From Klebsormidium nitens (lineage: Eukaryota; Streptophyta; Klebsormidiophyceae; Klebsormidiales; Klebsormidiaceae): a DNA stretch of 64,000 bases. Below are positions 26,501-43,050 of this stretch, piece by piece. A program made the translations under genes and the position numbers. Under the pieces are notes generated by a model. It was not told the origin of the DNA. It was given only the letters and a program-made list of their open reading frames with translations, and searched no databases. Numbering within the stretch: the first letter of the stretch is position 1; every line of letters starts with the position of its first letter. The DNA lies in the NCBI GenBank assembly GCA_000708835.1, contig DF236985.1, positions 245,196-309,195 of the forward strand, in the 5' to 3' direction.

Positions 26501-29500
26501 TCTCGTCGGCCTCGCCACACGACAAGCATGCTTGGCGTCCTCGGGCTTGTCGACATCCACCCCAATTACTTGGTCGAACTTGCAGTCCTCGTACAGCGGT
26601 AATATCTCCTGACATTTTCGCGGAAAGGGACGCCCGAAAGCCCAGGCGGTTCTACGTTCTGGCGCAACGTCGCCCAAAATGTTCTCAAAGCACACCCCTC
26701 GGCACGGCATTTGACTATTTGTCCTTACGTGCCATACCCATCCTCAAATTTAAGGTACCTGAACGAGCGGTTCAAGCATCTGAAGCTGGGGTCGCTCGAC
26801 CTGGGCCGGCGTCCCAACAAGGCGCTCGAGGTCAAGTCGGTGGTTTCGTACGGCAAGAATTGGGTTAAGAACCAGCAGCGGATGACGGCCACGTCCAACC
26901 TGGAGACGTACCGGGCGACCGTCGAGGGGCGGGTCGTGGTCGATATGCTGCGCTCGATCACGATCGCGCACAATCTGTCCACCTTCACGCTGGCCGAGTG
27001 CTCACAGGTACGGAACTCTCCCCGGCATGAGAAAGTCAATTGGAAATGGCGATGACGTAGCAGATGAAGGTTGCCGGCTTCGTTTCGGACAAAGTGGCCT
27101 GGTTGGAAGAGCACATCTTTTTCTGGGGCGAACGTATAATACGGTCGTTCCGCGAATATGAAACATAAATTTTACCCTATGCAAGTCCATATCATCATTC
27201 TTTCGAACTTGATTCTGATCCAGCCGGTTCTCTTAATGTACTCTATTCTGCCCCCTCTTGAGCTCAAGCAACTTCCAAACCTTCTCTTTCCAGATGTAGG
27301 ATTCAGCTGCTGTTTTTTTCCATCTCTGTCAAGCGGACTTGACACACTCCGCTTCTCGTTTCCTGGCGCAGGTGTTTCTGGGAGAGACGAAGGAGGTGCT
27401 GTCGGCAGCGGCCATCACGGCACTATGGGCGGGCCGGCACGGGGGCCCCTCTCGGCTGGCCGTCTACTCTTTGCGAGAGGCGGAGCTGGCTTTGCGGCTG
27501 CTGGATAAGCTGCAAATCATCACGGAAACGCTCGAGATGGCTAGGGTAAGGGACCGTTTCTCCACCGATTTGTGCTCGCCTCCTTTCGGATTCAAAGGAG
27601 AAGGCAAGATATTCACAGGCGACGATGTGCGCTTTTTGTAACCCATAACCTCTAACTAAAACACCGCGTATTTGATCTTTTGAACGAAGCAAGGTGGCCT
27701 TCGAAGCCGCAAGCATAATGGTTCCTCCTTTTGCTATTTCCGTATCGTCGTGAAGGCCACGCCCCCAATCTTACCTGTCTTGTGTCTGAAAACGCGGTGC
27801 TATCGAAGGAAAAGCCTTTCGATTATAGTTTGAAGTATGGAAACTGATGTCACGGGGACGCTCGTCCGGCCTGCAGGTGACCGGGCTCACTCTTTCGGAC
27901 GTCCTGTACAAAGCCCAAATGATCCGCGTCCAGAGCCTGCTGCTGCGGAGTGCAGGGAAAGAAGGGGGCCTTCTAGGCGGCCCGCCCCTGGGGGGACAAC
28001 TCTCAGAGAGCCCGTTTCTGTTGCACCCCAAGGAGAGGCAGACTGCCGGCTTGTATCAAGACCCCGTTGTAAGTGACGGCTTGGGAGAGAACCCACAACG
28101 TGCTGGCAACTCAAATTCCCTTGGGAGCTCTGCTGTGAAAAGTTACTATCATTTTCGGCAGCCCGTTACGTGGATGCGCAAGAGTTACTTTCCTCGATGA
28201 CTGTGGTTGACTGTCCGTTCGCTGAAGCCTACTTCCAAACATAGTTCCAGTAATTTTCGTTATTGTTATCAAGCAGAGCTTAAAAGCAGTAAGCGCAAAC
28301 TGGATAAAAGGCGTCTGGTTTATTGCACTTCTGATTCGAACGACCCATTCAATATATTTGCATCCGAAGGGTTACTTCTATGGGTTTTTCTTTTTTCTTC
28401 GCAGGCGATCCTGGACTTTGCCAGCCTGTACCCGTCCCTGTTCATCGGCCACAATCTCTGCTACTCTACACTCCTTCACCCCGATGACGTGGCAGCGCTG
28501 GACCCCACGGACGTCTACACGACGCCCACGGGCGCGCACTTTGTCCGAACCGCAGTCCGCCACGGTATCTTGCCGCGCATCTGCAGCGCGCTCATCGCCA
28601 CCCGCAAGCAGGTGCGTGCGTGCTTTTGTGCTCCGGTCGTTGTACCGATCGTGCAAATGTTGAGGCACTTCTTCGACTCGAGAGGCCTTGCTTTGCATCT
28701 GGTGCACAGAAGGACGTGGTGGCTATTGATACTGGAAACCGCGATCTATTGGGGCGTTTATTGGGGCGCCTAGTCTCGAGGTCAGCCCTGCCCTTTGGGG
28801 TCCGTGGGGAAAGTGATAATGCTGGATTATTCACATATGTCAAATAGACTATTGGCGTCCTCAAGTAGCCTAGGCTTAGCAAGAGACAGCTTCGTAAGAG
28901 GGCCCGTCCTTTTTGTACCGTCGCTTTTCTGGATCGGACCCGCTTAGTCCTCCCCAATATAAACAAGCACGGTTAAAAGAACAGTCTTTTCCCTTCTTAT
29001 GCAGGCCCGTGACAGGATGGCCGAGCGTGACATCACCCCCACCGAGCGCGCGGTCCTGGATGGTCGGCAGAAGGCGCTGAAGCTGTGCTCGAATGCGCTG
29101 TACGGCTTCACCGGGGCGCAGGCGTCGCCCATGCAGGCCTTGCCGCTGGCCGACAGCTGTCTCGCCATGGGGGCGGCTGCCTGCAAAAAGGCCGTCGAGC
29201 TCGTGAACGGGGCCTTCGACAATGGCAAGGTCAGTAGCAAAGTTTGGCATCGTGGGTCGCTGAACTTCCCGCATCCTTCAGAGGGCTTTGCGTTGTTTGT
29301 CTGACGTTCGGGCTCGGAAGCTATGCTTCCCGATGTTCCTCTTCATTCAGCGGTAGACAACAAACATTGTTTCTTTTGCGTAGGCGTGGCAGTTCGCTTT
29401 GGGTTTTCCCTGCCTCATGCCGTTTATATCAGGATCCCAGGTTTTGCATTTCGGTCAAGAACAAGCTACCCAAGATAGATTCGCAGGCACGTCTGTTTTT

Positions 29501-32500
29501 GAAGGCTTTCTTGGGTGACCTTCTTTCTTATCTTCCGCTCTCTAAGACCTACAACCATGTTGGAAGGTTGTCGTGGAGCCTTGAAACAGGCGTTACCGTG
29601 GAGAATGCGGTAAGAGAGGGCTCTGTTTGTGCGGAATCATGGCGGCAGCCATGGCGGAACCTTAGAAGTGCACACCTGAAAACGTCCGATGAAAAGGTAT
29701 CATCAAAATTGACGGTTCTTGAGCGCTGTTCAAAAGGCGACATGCAAAAGATGGGCCCCTGATATGAACTGCATGAATCTGCCTCTCCCTCTTGGTGCAG
29801 GTCATCTACGCCCAAACCGACAGCGTCTTCGTCCGCTTCAAGGGTGCATCCATCGCCGAAGCAATCGAGCTGGGGCATCAAGCGTCCGCTGTTGCCTCTG
29901 CGGCGTTCCCTCCCCCGATCTCGCTTAAGTTCGAGCGTGTGCTCAGCCCTTTCCTGCTACTGCAAGTGAACCGGTATGCGGGGCGGCAGTTTACCAGCGC
30001 GGGGGAAGGGAAGGGACAAGGGACGCTGTTTGTGAAAGGAGTAGAGGTGGATCGAAGGTGGGTCACAGCGACCTTTTTAAGTGGAGCAGGGCGGTACAGC
30101 TCTTTGCGTCAAACCGGCCATCGGGTTTCAAGTGCTCGAGCATGGTTCCTATCCTGCGCCGTTCGATCGCTAAGGATGGCAACAAACGGCTCAAGATCAG
30201 GAACCCTGCTTGGAGGAGTTAGAACCCGATGACAAGTTTGACGCAACCAGCTGTAACATCTTGACTCAGATCCGTGTACTCCGGGGCTTGGCAAGAAACT
30301 TGGTTGCGGTCATTTGGAGGTTCCATCAGTCTTGAGCATTTTCGCTGTCCAGAGATTTTTTGATTGGACAGCTATCAATCACACCGAAGAATGTCAGACG
30401 CTTCAGGAATCCAGGGCGCTTGGGCTTGAAGCTTGAACTTGTAAGCTACATCCCGGGGGCTTCGATACCTATTGCGCTCAAAATTGCGCGAACGAATGGC
30501 CATGTGGACAGCAAACTGACAAAACTTCTTCTTGCCACAGGGACGTACCCGGCTTTGTCCGCATAGTCTGCAAGCGCGTGCTGCAGAAGATCCTGGTGGA
30601 CCGCGACGTGGACGGCGCGGTGGAGGCGAGCACGGCCATGATCCGGCGCCTCGTGGGCGGCAAGTGCTCCATGAGCGACCTCGTCATGACGGGGGGGCTC
30701 TGGCGGGTGAACGATGAGGACATCACGCGCGTCGCAGGTGAGGCTCCGGAGATACATTCTTTGATGCTGTCATGACGTTTGATGACGTCACGATGTTGGC
30801 GTCTGCGTTCTGGACGGTGCTGAACTGGCTGCAGAACCGGTGACTCTTGCCTAGCCACGAAACTGGGACGGTTGATCAGGTTCTGTTTGGCCGGTTCTAG
30901 GCTTAGCGACGGAAGGCCTTTGGAGTGTGACAGCCTCACACCTTCACGTCAACAGTCCCCTCCTCGAAGAAAAGTTTGGTGGCGCTATTTTGATCCTCCT
31001 TTTCTTGAGTACTCCCTTCTTCCGATCCCTTGAGGAAGCAGAAAGTGGAGTTTCTTTGAGTCGAATCCCGCCATCTGTGCAGCTGGCACGCCGAGTAAGG
31101 GCCCCAGCGGTCAGCGGGAGGGCCCCGCCACTGCGGAGGAGGGCCGCGGGCCGCACGTGTCGCTAGCAGTGCGCCTGAAGAGGCGCGACGGCGACCGGCA
31201 GTTCCACATCGGGGAGCGGATACCGTACGTCCTGGTGTCTGGGCGAGGGAAGCTTCAGGTAGGGGCAGATACGTGAACGCGCGAGTACCTAGTAAAGGCT
31301 CGTGCTGTTTGCACAGAATGAACGATCAGGCACGGGTAATTTGGACAGAATGCGTTTGAACGAACTGACTGTTGCTGCCTCGGATTCGCTGCACTTGCAA
31401 ATCCTTTGACCTCATCTCATCAAGCTTGTTCGAGCGTAAGCAGGATCCTTGAAACGGCCCTAGCCGGCTGTTGAAAGCCGAGATTCTGTTCCGCTTGGCT
31501 GGCAGAAGGTTGTCAAAAGGGCTATGTTGTCCAGGTACGAACGGGTCGAAACGTTGCAGGTGTCACAGCGCTTTGACTGGAAAAAAGCATCAAAACTGGA
31601 GACCGAATCTGGTGGGGGAAAACGATTTTCTAGGAAGGAAAAGCGAAAAGCTGCTGGAAGTTGCGCACCGGCCAGGGGATGGGCCATCTTTGGTCTGGAT
31701 CTGGTGTTATGAAGGCCTGCCGCGCCACAGAAGAGCTACCAGCCCCGGCCTCTTACCACGGAGTTCCAAAATTCTCCATTGCGTGGATTCCTCGTCGTGA
31801 AGTTTAGCGGTTTTGGGATCTCCCGATTTAATGCCCCGTGTGTATACGCACAGGACGACATGGCGGAAGACCCCGTGGAAGCGGCGCGCAGGGGGCTGGC
31901 GCCAAACATCGGGGTGTACCTGGAAAACAAGCTGCGCAAGCCGCTCGAGTCCATCTTTGAGTATGTCGTGGTAAGCGCGGCAGCAGGGGTTCTTTACTGC
32001 AGTTTTTGAAAAGGAAAGGATGGCGAGATTGCACTTTTCGGCCTACGAAGCTTCTCCTAGTCTCAAAGAAACGTCAGGGATAGAGCGAGATTGGCCGTCG
32101 GATTCCCTTTAGAATACCCCACTTCAAGCTACCCCCTTTCTTGTCAAACCGAGGCTACGGTGTCAGCCTTTTGGATCGAAGACGCTTCTGTTGCGCGCAC
32201 ACTTCTACTTTCTGTCTGTCTTCAGCCGGCAGAACGAGCAAAGCAGCCAAGGGACCGTTCATCAAAAAGCGCCATGTCCTTCGGGCCTTGTCAAGCGGTC
32301 AGCCAACGCGCGGGTTTCTTTGTGTGCAGAGCGACAAGGTGCTGCGGGAGCTGTTTACGGGGCCCCACACGATCCCCCCGCCCTCCATGGCGGCCGCAGC
32401 GGCGGCCTCGGGGGGCGGCAAGCAGTCCCTCATGAGCACCTTCTTCAAGCCCAAGCCGGCGTGCCTCGGATGCCGGTGAGACCGTCACACCGTTTTCCGA

Positions 32501-33734
32501 GACTCGGGAAGGTTCGTACTTTCCTGGGACGGGGCGATACAGTGTCCTGCGTGGAAGTCGATTATTGAAATTTTCTTTGATGGTTTTTTCTGGATATAAG
32601 CCGTTCCGTTGTCCGCTCTTTGCCGGCCTTGCGGGCTAGGCACTCGGCCCCGATCTGTCAAGGTGCCGAGCATTCTGAGCTGTTGAGCAGGTTGGCAAAA
32701 TAACTTTTTTGTCGGTACTTGTAAAGCAATCCTTCTTCTATCGCACCTTCGCTCTCTTTGAGGCAAAGTGCAAATTTTCGAAAGTTTTGGGCCGTGTCCA
32801 ATGGAGACTGCTGCCGCATCATGACACTCGATTTGCAGCGGCAGTGACTCGAAATCGCTATGCACGGACATGCTTGAGCCTTACCACTCATTACGTAGCT
32901 CGTTCCAAGGGCACGGGCACACAGAGCAAGAATTTTGTCTGTGCTTATTGAAGTACAATTATCGCATACCCGCCCTTAAGAGGGGTATTTGGAGTACTTT
33001 GATCACCGGAAGACGGCTCAGTTTAGCAGCGTGACTTGCCAGCCATACTGATCGGAGATCAGCAGCGTGAGTTTCGAGCCGGCATACTGCTTAGCGACAG
33101 AAAGTATGCAATTGCCGATAAACAGTCGCCGCACCATGACGTACGCATGATGTGCGGATGATGTGGAACCACCCGGATAAGCTTACCCAAAGAGTTCCCT
33201 CAGACGGCCAATGGAGGCGGAACGCGGGCCGCTGTGCGCATCGTGCGGGGCTAGCGGTGCGGGGCAGCGCGTGGTCGCCGAGCTGGCGGCGGAGCAGCGC
33301 GAGCAGGAGGCGCTCTTCGCGGCCGCGGCGTCCGAGGTGCGCTTGGGGACGCCTTGCGTTCTTTCCTCGTCTCGGACCACACGCTTCCTTCCTTCACGAC
33401 GCTTTGTATTCTGCTTTTGATGTTTCCTTGCTGCTTCTTCACGAGAATCTTTCCCATCTTCACCTGAATAAGATTAGCAATCATTCTGAAGCTCTGTCCT
33501 GCGAGCCAGCGTTGTGGCGCTGTTCCGTTTCCTTATCACCGTCATAGTGTGAGGCCCAAGTATGCTCAAGCACTATCCTCTTCGCCTTTGCAGAGTGTGC
33601 GCTGTCACTCCGGTACTCCTTTCGACCCTGTACTCGATACAAACGCGGACTCACCGGCCTTCTTCATCCGATATGAAGCACCTAGAGCCTTGCAGCAAAT
33701 CGAGCAATCAATCTCCCGGTTTGAAGAAAGCTGA
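23558..33734 (+). CDS. DNA polymerase delta catalytic subunit-like protein, exonuclease motifs lost
   Basis: B-family polymerase clearly derived from POLD1. Exons: 23558-23927, 24335-24573, 24776-24910, 25306-26270, 26755-27007, 27372-27545, 27877-28068, 28405-28611, 29005-29229, 29801-30057, 30541-30737, 31083-31258, 31854-31970, 32330-32475, 33204-33336, 33594-33734; the phases agree and give 1308 residues, against about 1100 for normal POLD1. The N-terminus is basic (NLS-like KKRGRSSS). Diagnostic POLD1 blocks: ESVCCHVS, RLLDKL..ITETLEMAR, motif A LDFASLYPS (Asp780), motif B KLCSNALYGFTG, DVPGF, GERIPYV and ENKLRKPLESIFE. Exo I FDIE is VNVQ (413-416), the Exo II Asp is Ser (568), and the Exo III Asp is Glu (690). 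Motif C is YAQTDS (first Asp to Gln925), and KKRY is VNRY (976-979). A low-complexity insertion of over 100 residues precedes Exo I, and another follows it. CysA zinc cysteines remain (1214, 1217, 1229, 1232); only one CysB cysteine remains. The frame is intact, so it is unlikely to be a pseudogene. It is a paralogue or a highly modified sole copy. Confidence 0.9.
25798..25809 (+). other. Degenerate Exo I motif (VNVQ in place of FDIE)
   Basis: In exon 4 of the POLD1-like gene, residues 413-416 follow APLKILA and precede TAGRG, aligning with APFRVLS-FDIE-CAGRK of normal POLD1. The metal-binding Asp and Glu are replaced by Asn and Gln, the isosteric amides that are standard exonuclease-dead substitutions in the laboratory. 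Confidence 0.85.
29807..29824 (+). other. Altered polymerase motif C (YAQTDS)
   Basis: Exon 10 encodes VIYAQTDSVFV where POLD1 has VIYGDTDSVMV. Gly becomes Ala and the first Asp becomes Gln (29813-29815, CAA), while the second Asp (residue 927) is kept. In RB69 and yeast structures the second Asp is the main metal ligand, so activity may be reduced rather than lost. Confidence 0.85.
32423..32446 (+). other. PCNA-interacting (PIP-box) motif QSLMSTFF
   Basis: Residues 1201-1208 of the POLD1-like protein match the PIP consensus Q-x-x-(L/M/I)-x-x-(F/Y)-(F/Y) exactly, with Lys before and KPK after, as in POLD3- and FEN1-type PIP boxes. It lies in a low-complexity segment after an Ala/Gly run and six residues before the CysA zinc motif. 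Normal POLD1 has no such peptide at this place. Confidence 0.75.
33594..33734 (+). other. Last exon with degenerate CysB iron-sulfur motif
   Basis: Normal POLD1 CysB is C-x2-C-x(n)-C-x4-C-PIFY, binding a 4Fe-4S cluster. Here the aligned segment reads SVRCHSG, VLDTNADSPAFF: only Cys1266 remains, and the other three positions are Ser, Asp and Ser. The downstream helix (YEAPRALQQIEQSISRFEES) still resembles the POLD1 C-terminus, so the exon is correctly placed. Confidence 0.75.
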
Positions 33735-34969
33735 ACATGGCCGATACGCCTGCTAACCTGCTCTATTGTGTTATGGAACTTGTAACATACCGTACTATTG
33801 ACGGGCTAATCTCGACTTAGTGAGCCACTCTGTCTGCTTGCCTGCTGCTGTTGCAGGACCGCATGCAAGGTCGCATGGTTCCCATGAATTTTGTGAGCAT
33901 GGTCGGCGGACTTCGACGTGCACAACCGCGTCAGTCCTGAATTTTTGTCTTAATATATACAGGTTACACGTACCTTTTGTGATTCCCTGGGTACGACCGC
34001 GATTGTGTGCTGCCCTGCACGATCAACGTTCTGCATGCTGCCTAGCGCTTGCATGGCGTGTGCCTTGCAACGTGAAGGTTAACATGAATTTCTGGCCGTA
34101 CGTAGATATTGGATTGACAGCTCTCAGTCGCGAGACCTGTGCATATGCAATTGCAAATGCAATCATGTTGGATCGAGATCTGCCGCGCGCTCAGTGCTGG
34201 CATGCACGGCTCAGTGCTGCATTGTATTCAATGCGCTGCAAATCTATATTTGTCGTCCGACAGGTACATGGCATGTGCATGTGTCCGCCCAAATTAGGCG
34301 CGGCGGCGATGGCAGTTCAAGCTATAGATTCGATTACGTGGAACTAAGGCTTATATAAGAGCACGATGATGCAGCTAGAGAATGCATAACATGATTTACC
34401 CAATCACATGGGAGTCATTATTTCATGCAGTTATTATAAATCATGATTTGTGACGATGATCGAAAGAATGTACGCTGCCTATTCCCATGCCTACAGTCCA
34501 ATTTCATCTTACATCTGACGGGCGATCCACCCGGATTCGAAGCCCGCCAAGTAAATTCACTGTTTATAGCAACTTACCGTATTCCCAAGCGTGTTGCTAG
34601 AACCATGGGTAGAACGTGTCTGTGAATTAGTGGCGAGATTCGAACTCTTTCACTAGAACTAATTTCTCTTGGTGAGCTGTAGAGGCATAGCAGCTGGTCA
34701 GAAAAACACTTGGATGACTAACGATCTGGATTCAATAAAAGATGATACTGGACCTTACAAGAAGGTTTGCACAGTCTGCTGGAACTTAAGCTGTTCCAAT
34801 CGAGTTTTCAAGGTGCAAATACGCTCAAGCAGTCGATGCACGTGCACCTTGATTACGGCCTGAAAGGTCTGGATATATCTACAAAGACACATATTTTCTT
34901 TAATCACCATCGACGACTAACGAGCTTTGCCGATCAATATCTCAACGCATTGTTTATGCTGCGCGCTTG
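33735..34969. other. Convergent intergenic region, no gene seen
   Basis: Tail-to-tail spacer between the POLD1-like gene and the CDPK, expected to hold both 3' UTRs. The frame at 33820-34347 is Cys/Ala/Leu-rich and has no recognisable domain. Two TTCGAA-containing stretches near 34553 and 34638 recall tRNA T-loops, but no cloverleaf forms around them. Confidence 0.5.
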
Positions 34970-40982
<6,013 letters not shown>

Positions 40983-41527
40983 AGCCTAGCACAAAGAAAC
41001 GCTCGCGAGGCCGGCCAAGTCCATCCCAATGCAAAGCTGCGCACAATTCGCACGCAATGCAAGAATTTCTATTGAAAGCCCTGTCAGTGTCAGCCTCAAG
41101 GGTTTTGGGACGCACCCAACCTTCTTCGATCCTCCTTTCCAATGGAAAGTTTCCTTCGTCCTGCCAGGGCTCTGCCACTGGCGTTTCTGACGCGTCAAAA
41201 CGTCTTCTCAAGTGATGGTGTCGGGCGTCAGTTCGGTTGACCAATCGGGGATTGCACCTGCATTTTCGAGGCCAGGAAGTCAACAGGGCTCATCCGTACC
41301 TTCCGACTCCCGAGTACCCAGGTAGCACGTAATTTACCTGATATTATTCTCTCTCTGGTGAGTTTGGTGTGCCTAAATTGCAGCGTGCCTTAAAAACAGG
41401 CGCCCGGAGGATGGTCAAAGTTAGCCTAGTGGTTAGTGTAGGTTCTGGTGCGGAGTGCGGAAACATTTGGGTTTAATGGGTGTTTCGTTTTGGACCTTGG
41501 TTGCTCGGGGTCTATGGGCTTTTAGGC

Positions 41528-41535
41528 ACTAGGAC
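41528..41535. repeat. Target-site duplication, left copy
   Basis: ACTAGGAC lies directly before the left terminal repeat of the hAT-type element and is identical to the right copy. Confidence 0.9.
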
Positions 41536-42082
41536 CAGTGTTTCCACTGGGGGCCCGCCACCAGCCATTATCGCCCCCAATGGCCGATATCGTCCCCCAA
41601 TAGGAGGGCCTTGGGCCCGATGGGTTCCCAATGGGCCCCCCGATGGGCCCCCCGATGCTCGAAGCGAGGGGGCCCGACGGGCCCCCAAAGAGCATTGGTT
41701 GGAGGCCCTTCTGCCCCCATACATCGGTGTGAGGGGGCCCAAGCTGAGGAAATATTTCAAGCTTATACAGACATTTTTGAGCTTCTACACAATATTCCTT
41801 GTTAAAATCGAGCAGAAATGTGTTCAACATCTCCAATTTCATCTACTGGGGGGTTACCGCAAGCAGAATGGGCATTCAGCCCCCCATTTCGCATAGTATT
41901 GCGTCAGGACGTCCTATGCAATCTAACAGGGGGCGATTTCAAACCAATTTTGGGCCCCCGATCAGAGTGTCGAGGGGGCCCATGGGCCCCCAATGTGGAT
42001 AGTGAGGGGGCCCACCGGGCCCCCGAAGACCGGGCCCAGGGGGCCCGAGGGCCACCAATTGAAAAAGTTAGCGGAAACACTG
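41536..42082. mobile_element. Non-autonomous hAT-type MITE, 547 bp
   Basis: The element begins CAGTGTTTCC and ends with the exact reverse complement GGAAACACTG, a typical hAT terminal inverted repeat. It is flanked by a perfect 8-bp direct duplication, ACTAGGAC, at 41528-41535 and 42083-42090, the target-site length of hAT transposases. It encodes no transposase. The interior holds fourteen GGGCCC hexamers, mostly within GGGGGCCC or GGGCCCCC, clustered toward both ends; hAT elements often carry such subterminal repeats as transposase binding sites. The intact duplication suggests a fairly recent insertion. Confidence 0.92.
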
Positions 42083-42090
42083 ACTAGGAC
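42083..42090. repeat. Target-site duplication, right copy
   Basis: ACTAGGAC lies directly after the right terminal repeat of the hAT-type element and is identical to the left copy. Confidence 0.9.
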
Positions 42091-43050
42091 ACACAGCTGA
42101 TTATAATAGGGCACACAAGGGTTACAACCTACCAGTATATTGAGAATATAATACCGTACTGGTAACTTTTGTTCCGAATTTGCTGGTACATAATGTTCCA
42201 AAACTTCAGAGGACCGGTCATATCTATTGAGCGACCCTCTAGCCAAGGCGCCGCTGTGGCGGTCGCCTAAACGAGCACGTTCTCAAATATATGCAGCGAC
42301 AACCTATCTCATCTTCACAGGCTGTGTGTCGCCGGAGAGCCAAGTGGACGGGAAATTGAAAACGCCCGTGTCTTCTCCTGGTTTCGGCGACGACAATGTC
42401 AAGGGCGGGGCATCCAACCGGGAACGCCGTCTTGGGGTTTCATTTGGATTGCGCTAGTCAAAGAAGTGCACGGTGTCCAAGATACTAGCCGGGCCGGTCG
42501 ATTCCCGACTACCTAAAACTTTTTGGGGTTGCTGATTCCTGAACCCCATTAGATGAATATTAATAGGTAATACCATAGGTGCTTGGTGAATTATGTACAT
42601 AGGTAGCCCGGGCTAGCACCCTAAACTTGAAACTTCCCTAGGCATACCTATCGCTTATAGGTAGGTAGACCTACCGGTACGCATACCGTACCTGTGCCTA
42701 TCATTGGCCAAGAATCACTATCGATCGAATGATTAAATAGCACGGGGACAAGATCGACGGCTAACAACCGAAACCGGTCAACCGTGAGATGCTTGCCGTT
42801 ACCACCAATCATGAATCAGCTGCTCAATTTAACTAGATCGAGAACTTGGAATTATCGTGCTTTACAAATTGGAAATTCAAATGGCTGGGCGGCCGCGCCC
42901 GCCCGGCCCGAATAAATGACTGCTCTAGGCTGCTGTGGCACTCTAGGCTACAGCATGAGCTGCATGACACTGCTTGCAGTTGCAATTTGCAAGCACTGTT
43001 CAGCAGATCATCATTAGGTAGCCTTTAGGATAGAGCGACGACGGTTCCAA

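Larger units (their letters stand above)
40983..43050. promoter_or_regulatory. Divergent spacer between CDPK and small gene, with a MITE insertion
   Basis: This 2.1-kb spacer holds the promoters of the CDPK (to the left) and the small gene (to the right). Its middle is occupied by the hAT-like element at 41536-42082. Open frames such as 41480-41896 fall inside the element and are products of its GGGCCC-rich sequence. Around 42540-42700 it is AT-rich with many short TAGGTA/TACCTA palindromes. No clear core promoter was identified. Confidence 0.5.

Noticed and set aside
23558-33734. Identification as Pol zeta (REV3) or as a pseudogene
   Set aside because: Motif A LDFASLYPS, the RLLDKL..EMAR block, DVPGF and CysA spacing are POLD1-type. 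Sixteen exons join without a single frameshift or stop, which argues against a pseudogene.
34500-34660. Possible tRNA genes from two TTCGAA-like T-loops
   Set aside because: No matching acceptor, D or anticodon stems can be drawn on either strand.
41480-41896. Open frame of about 139 codons in the CDPK upstream region
   Set aside because: It lies largely inside the hAT MITE and its Gly/Pro-rich sequence is just translated GGGCCC repeats.
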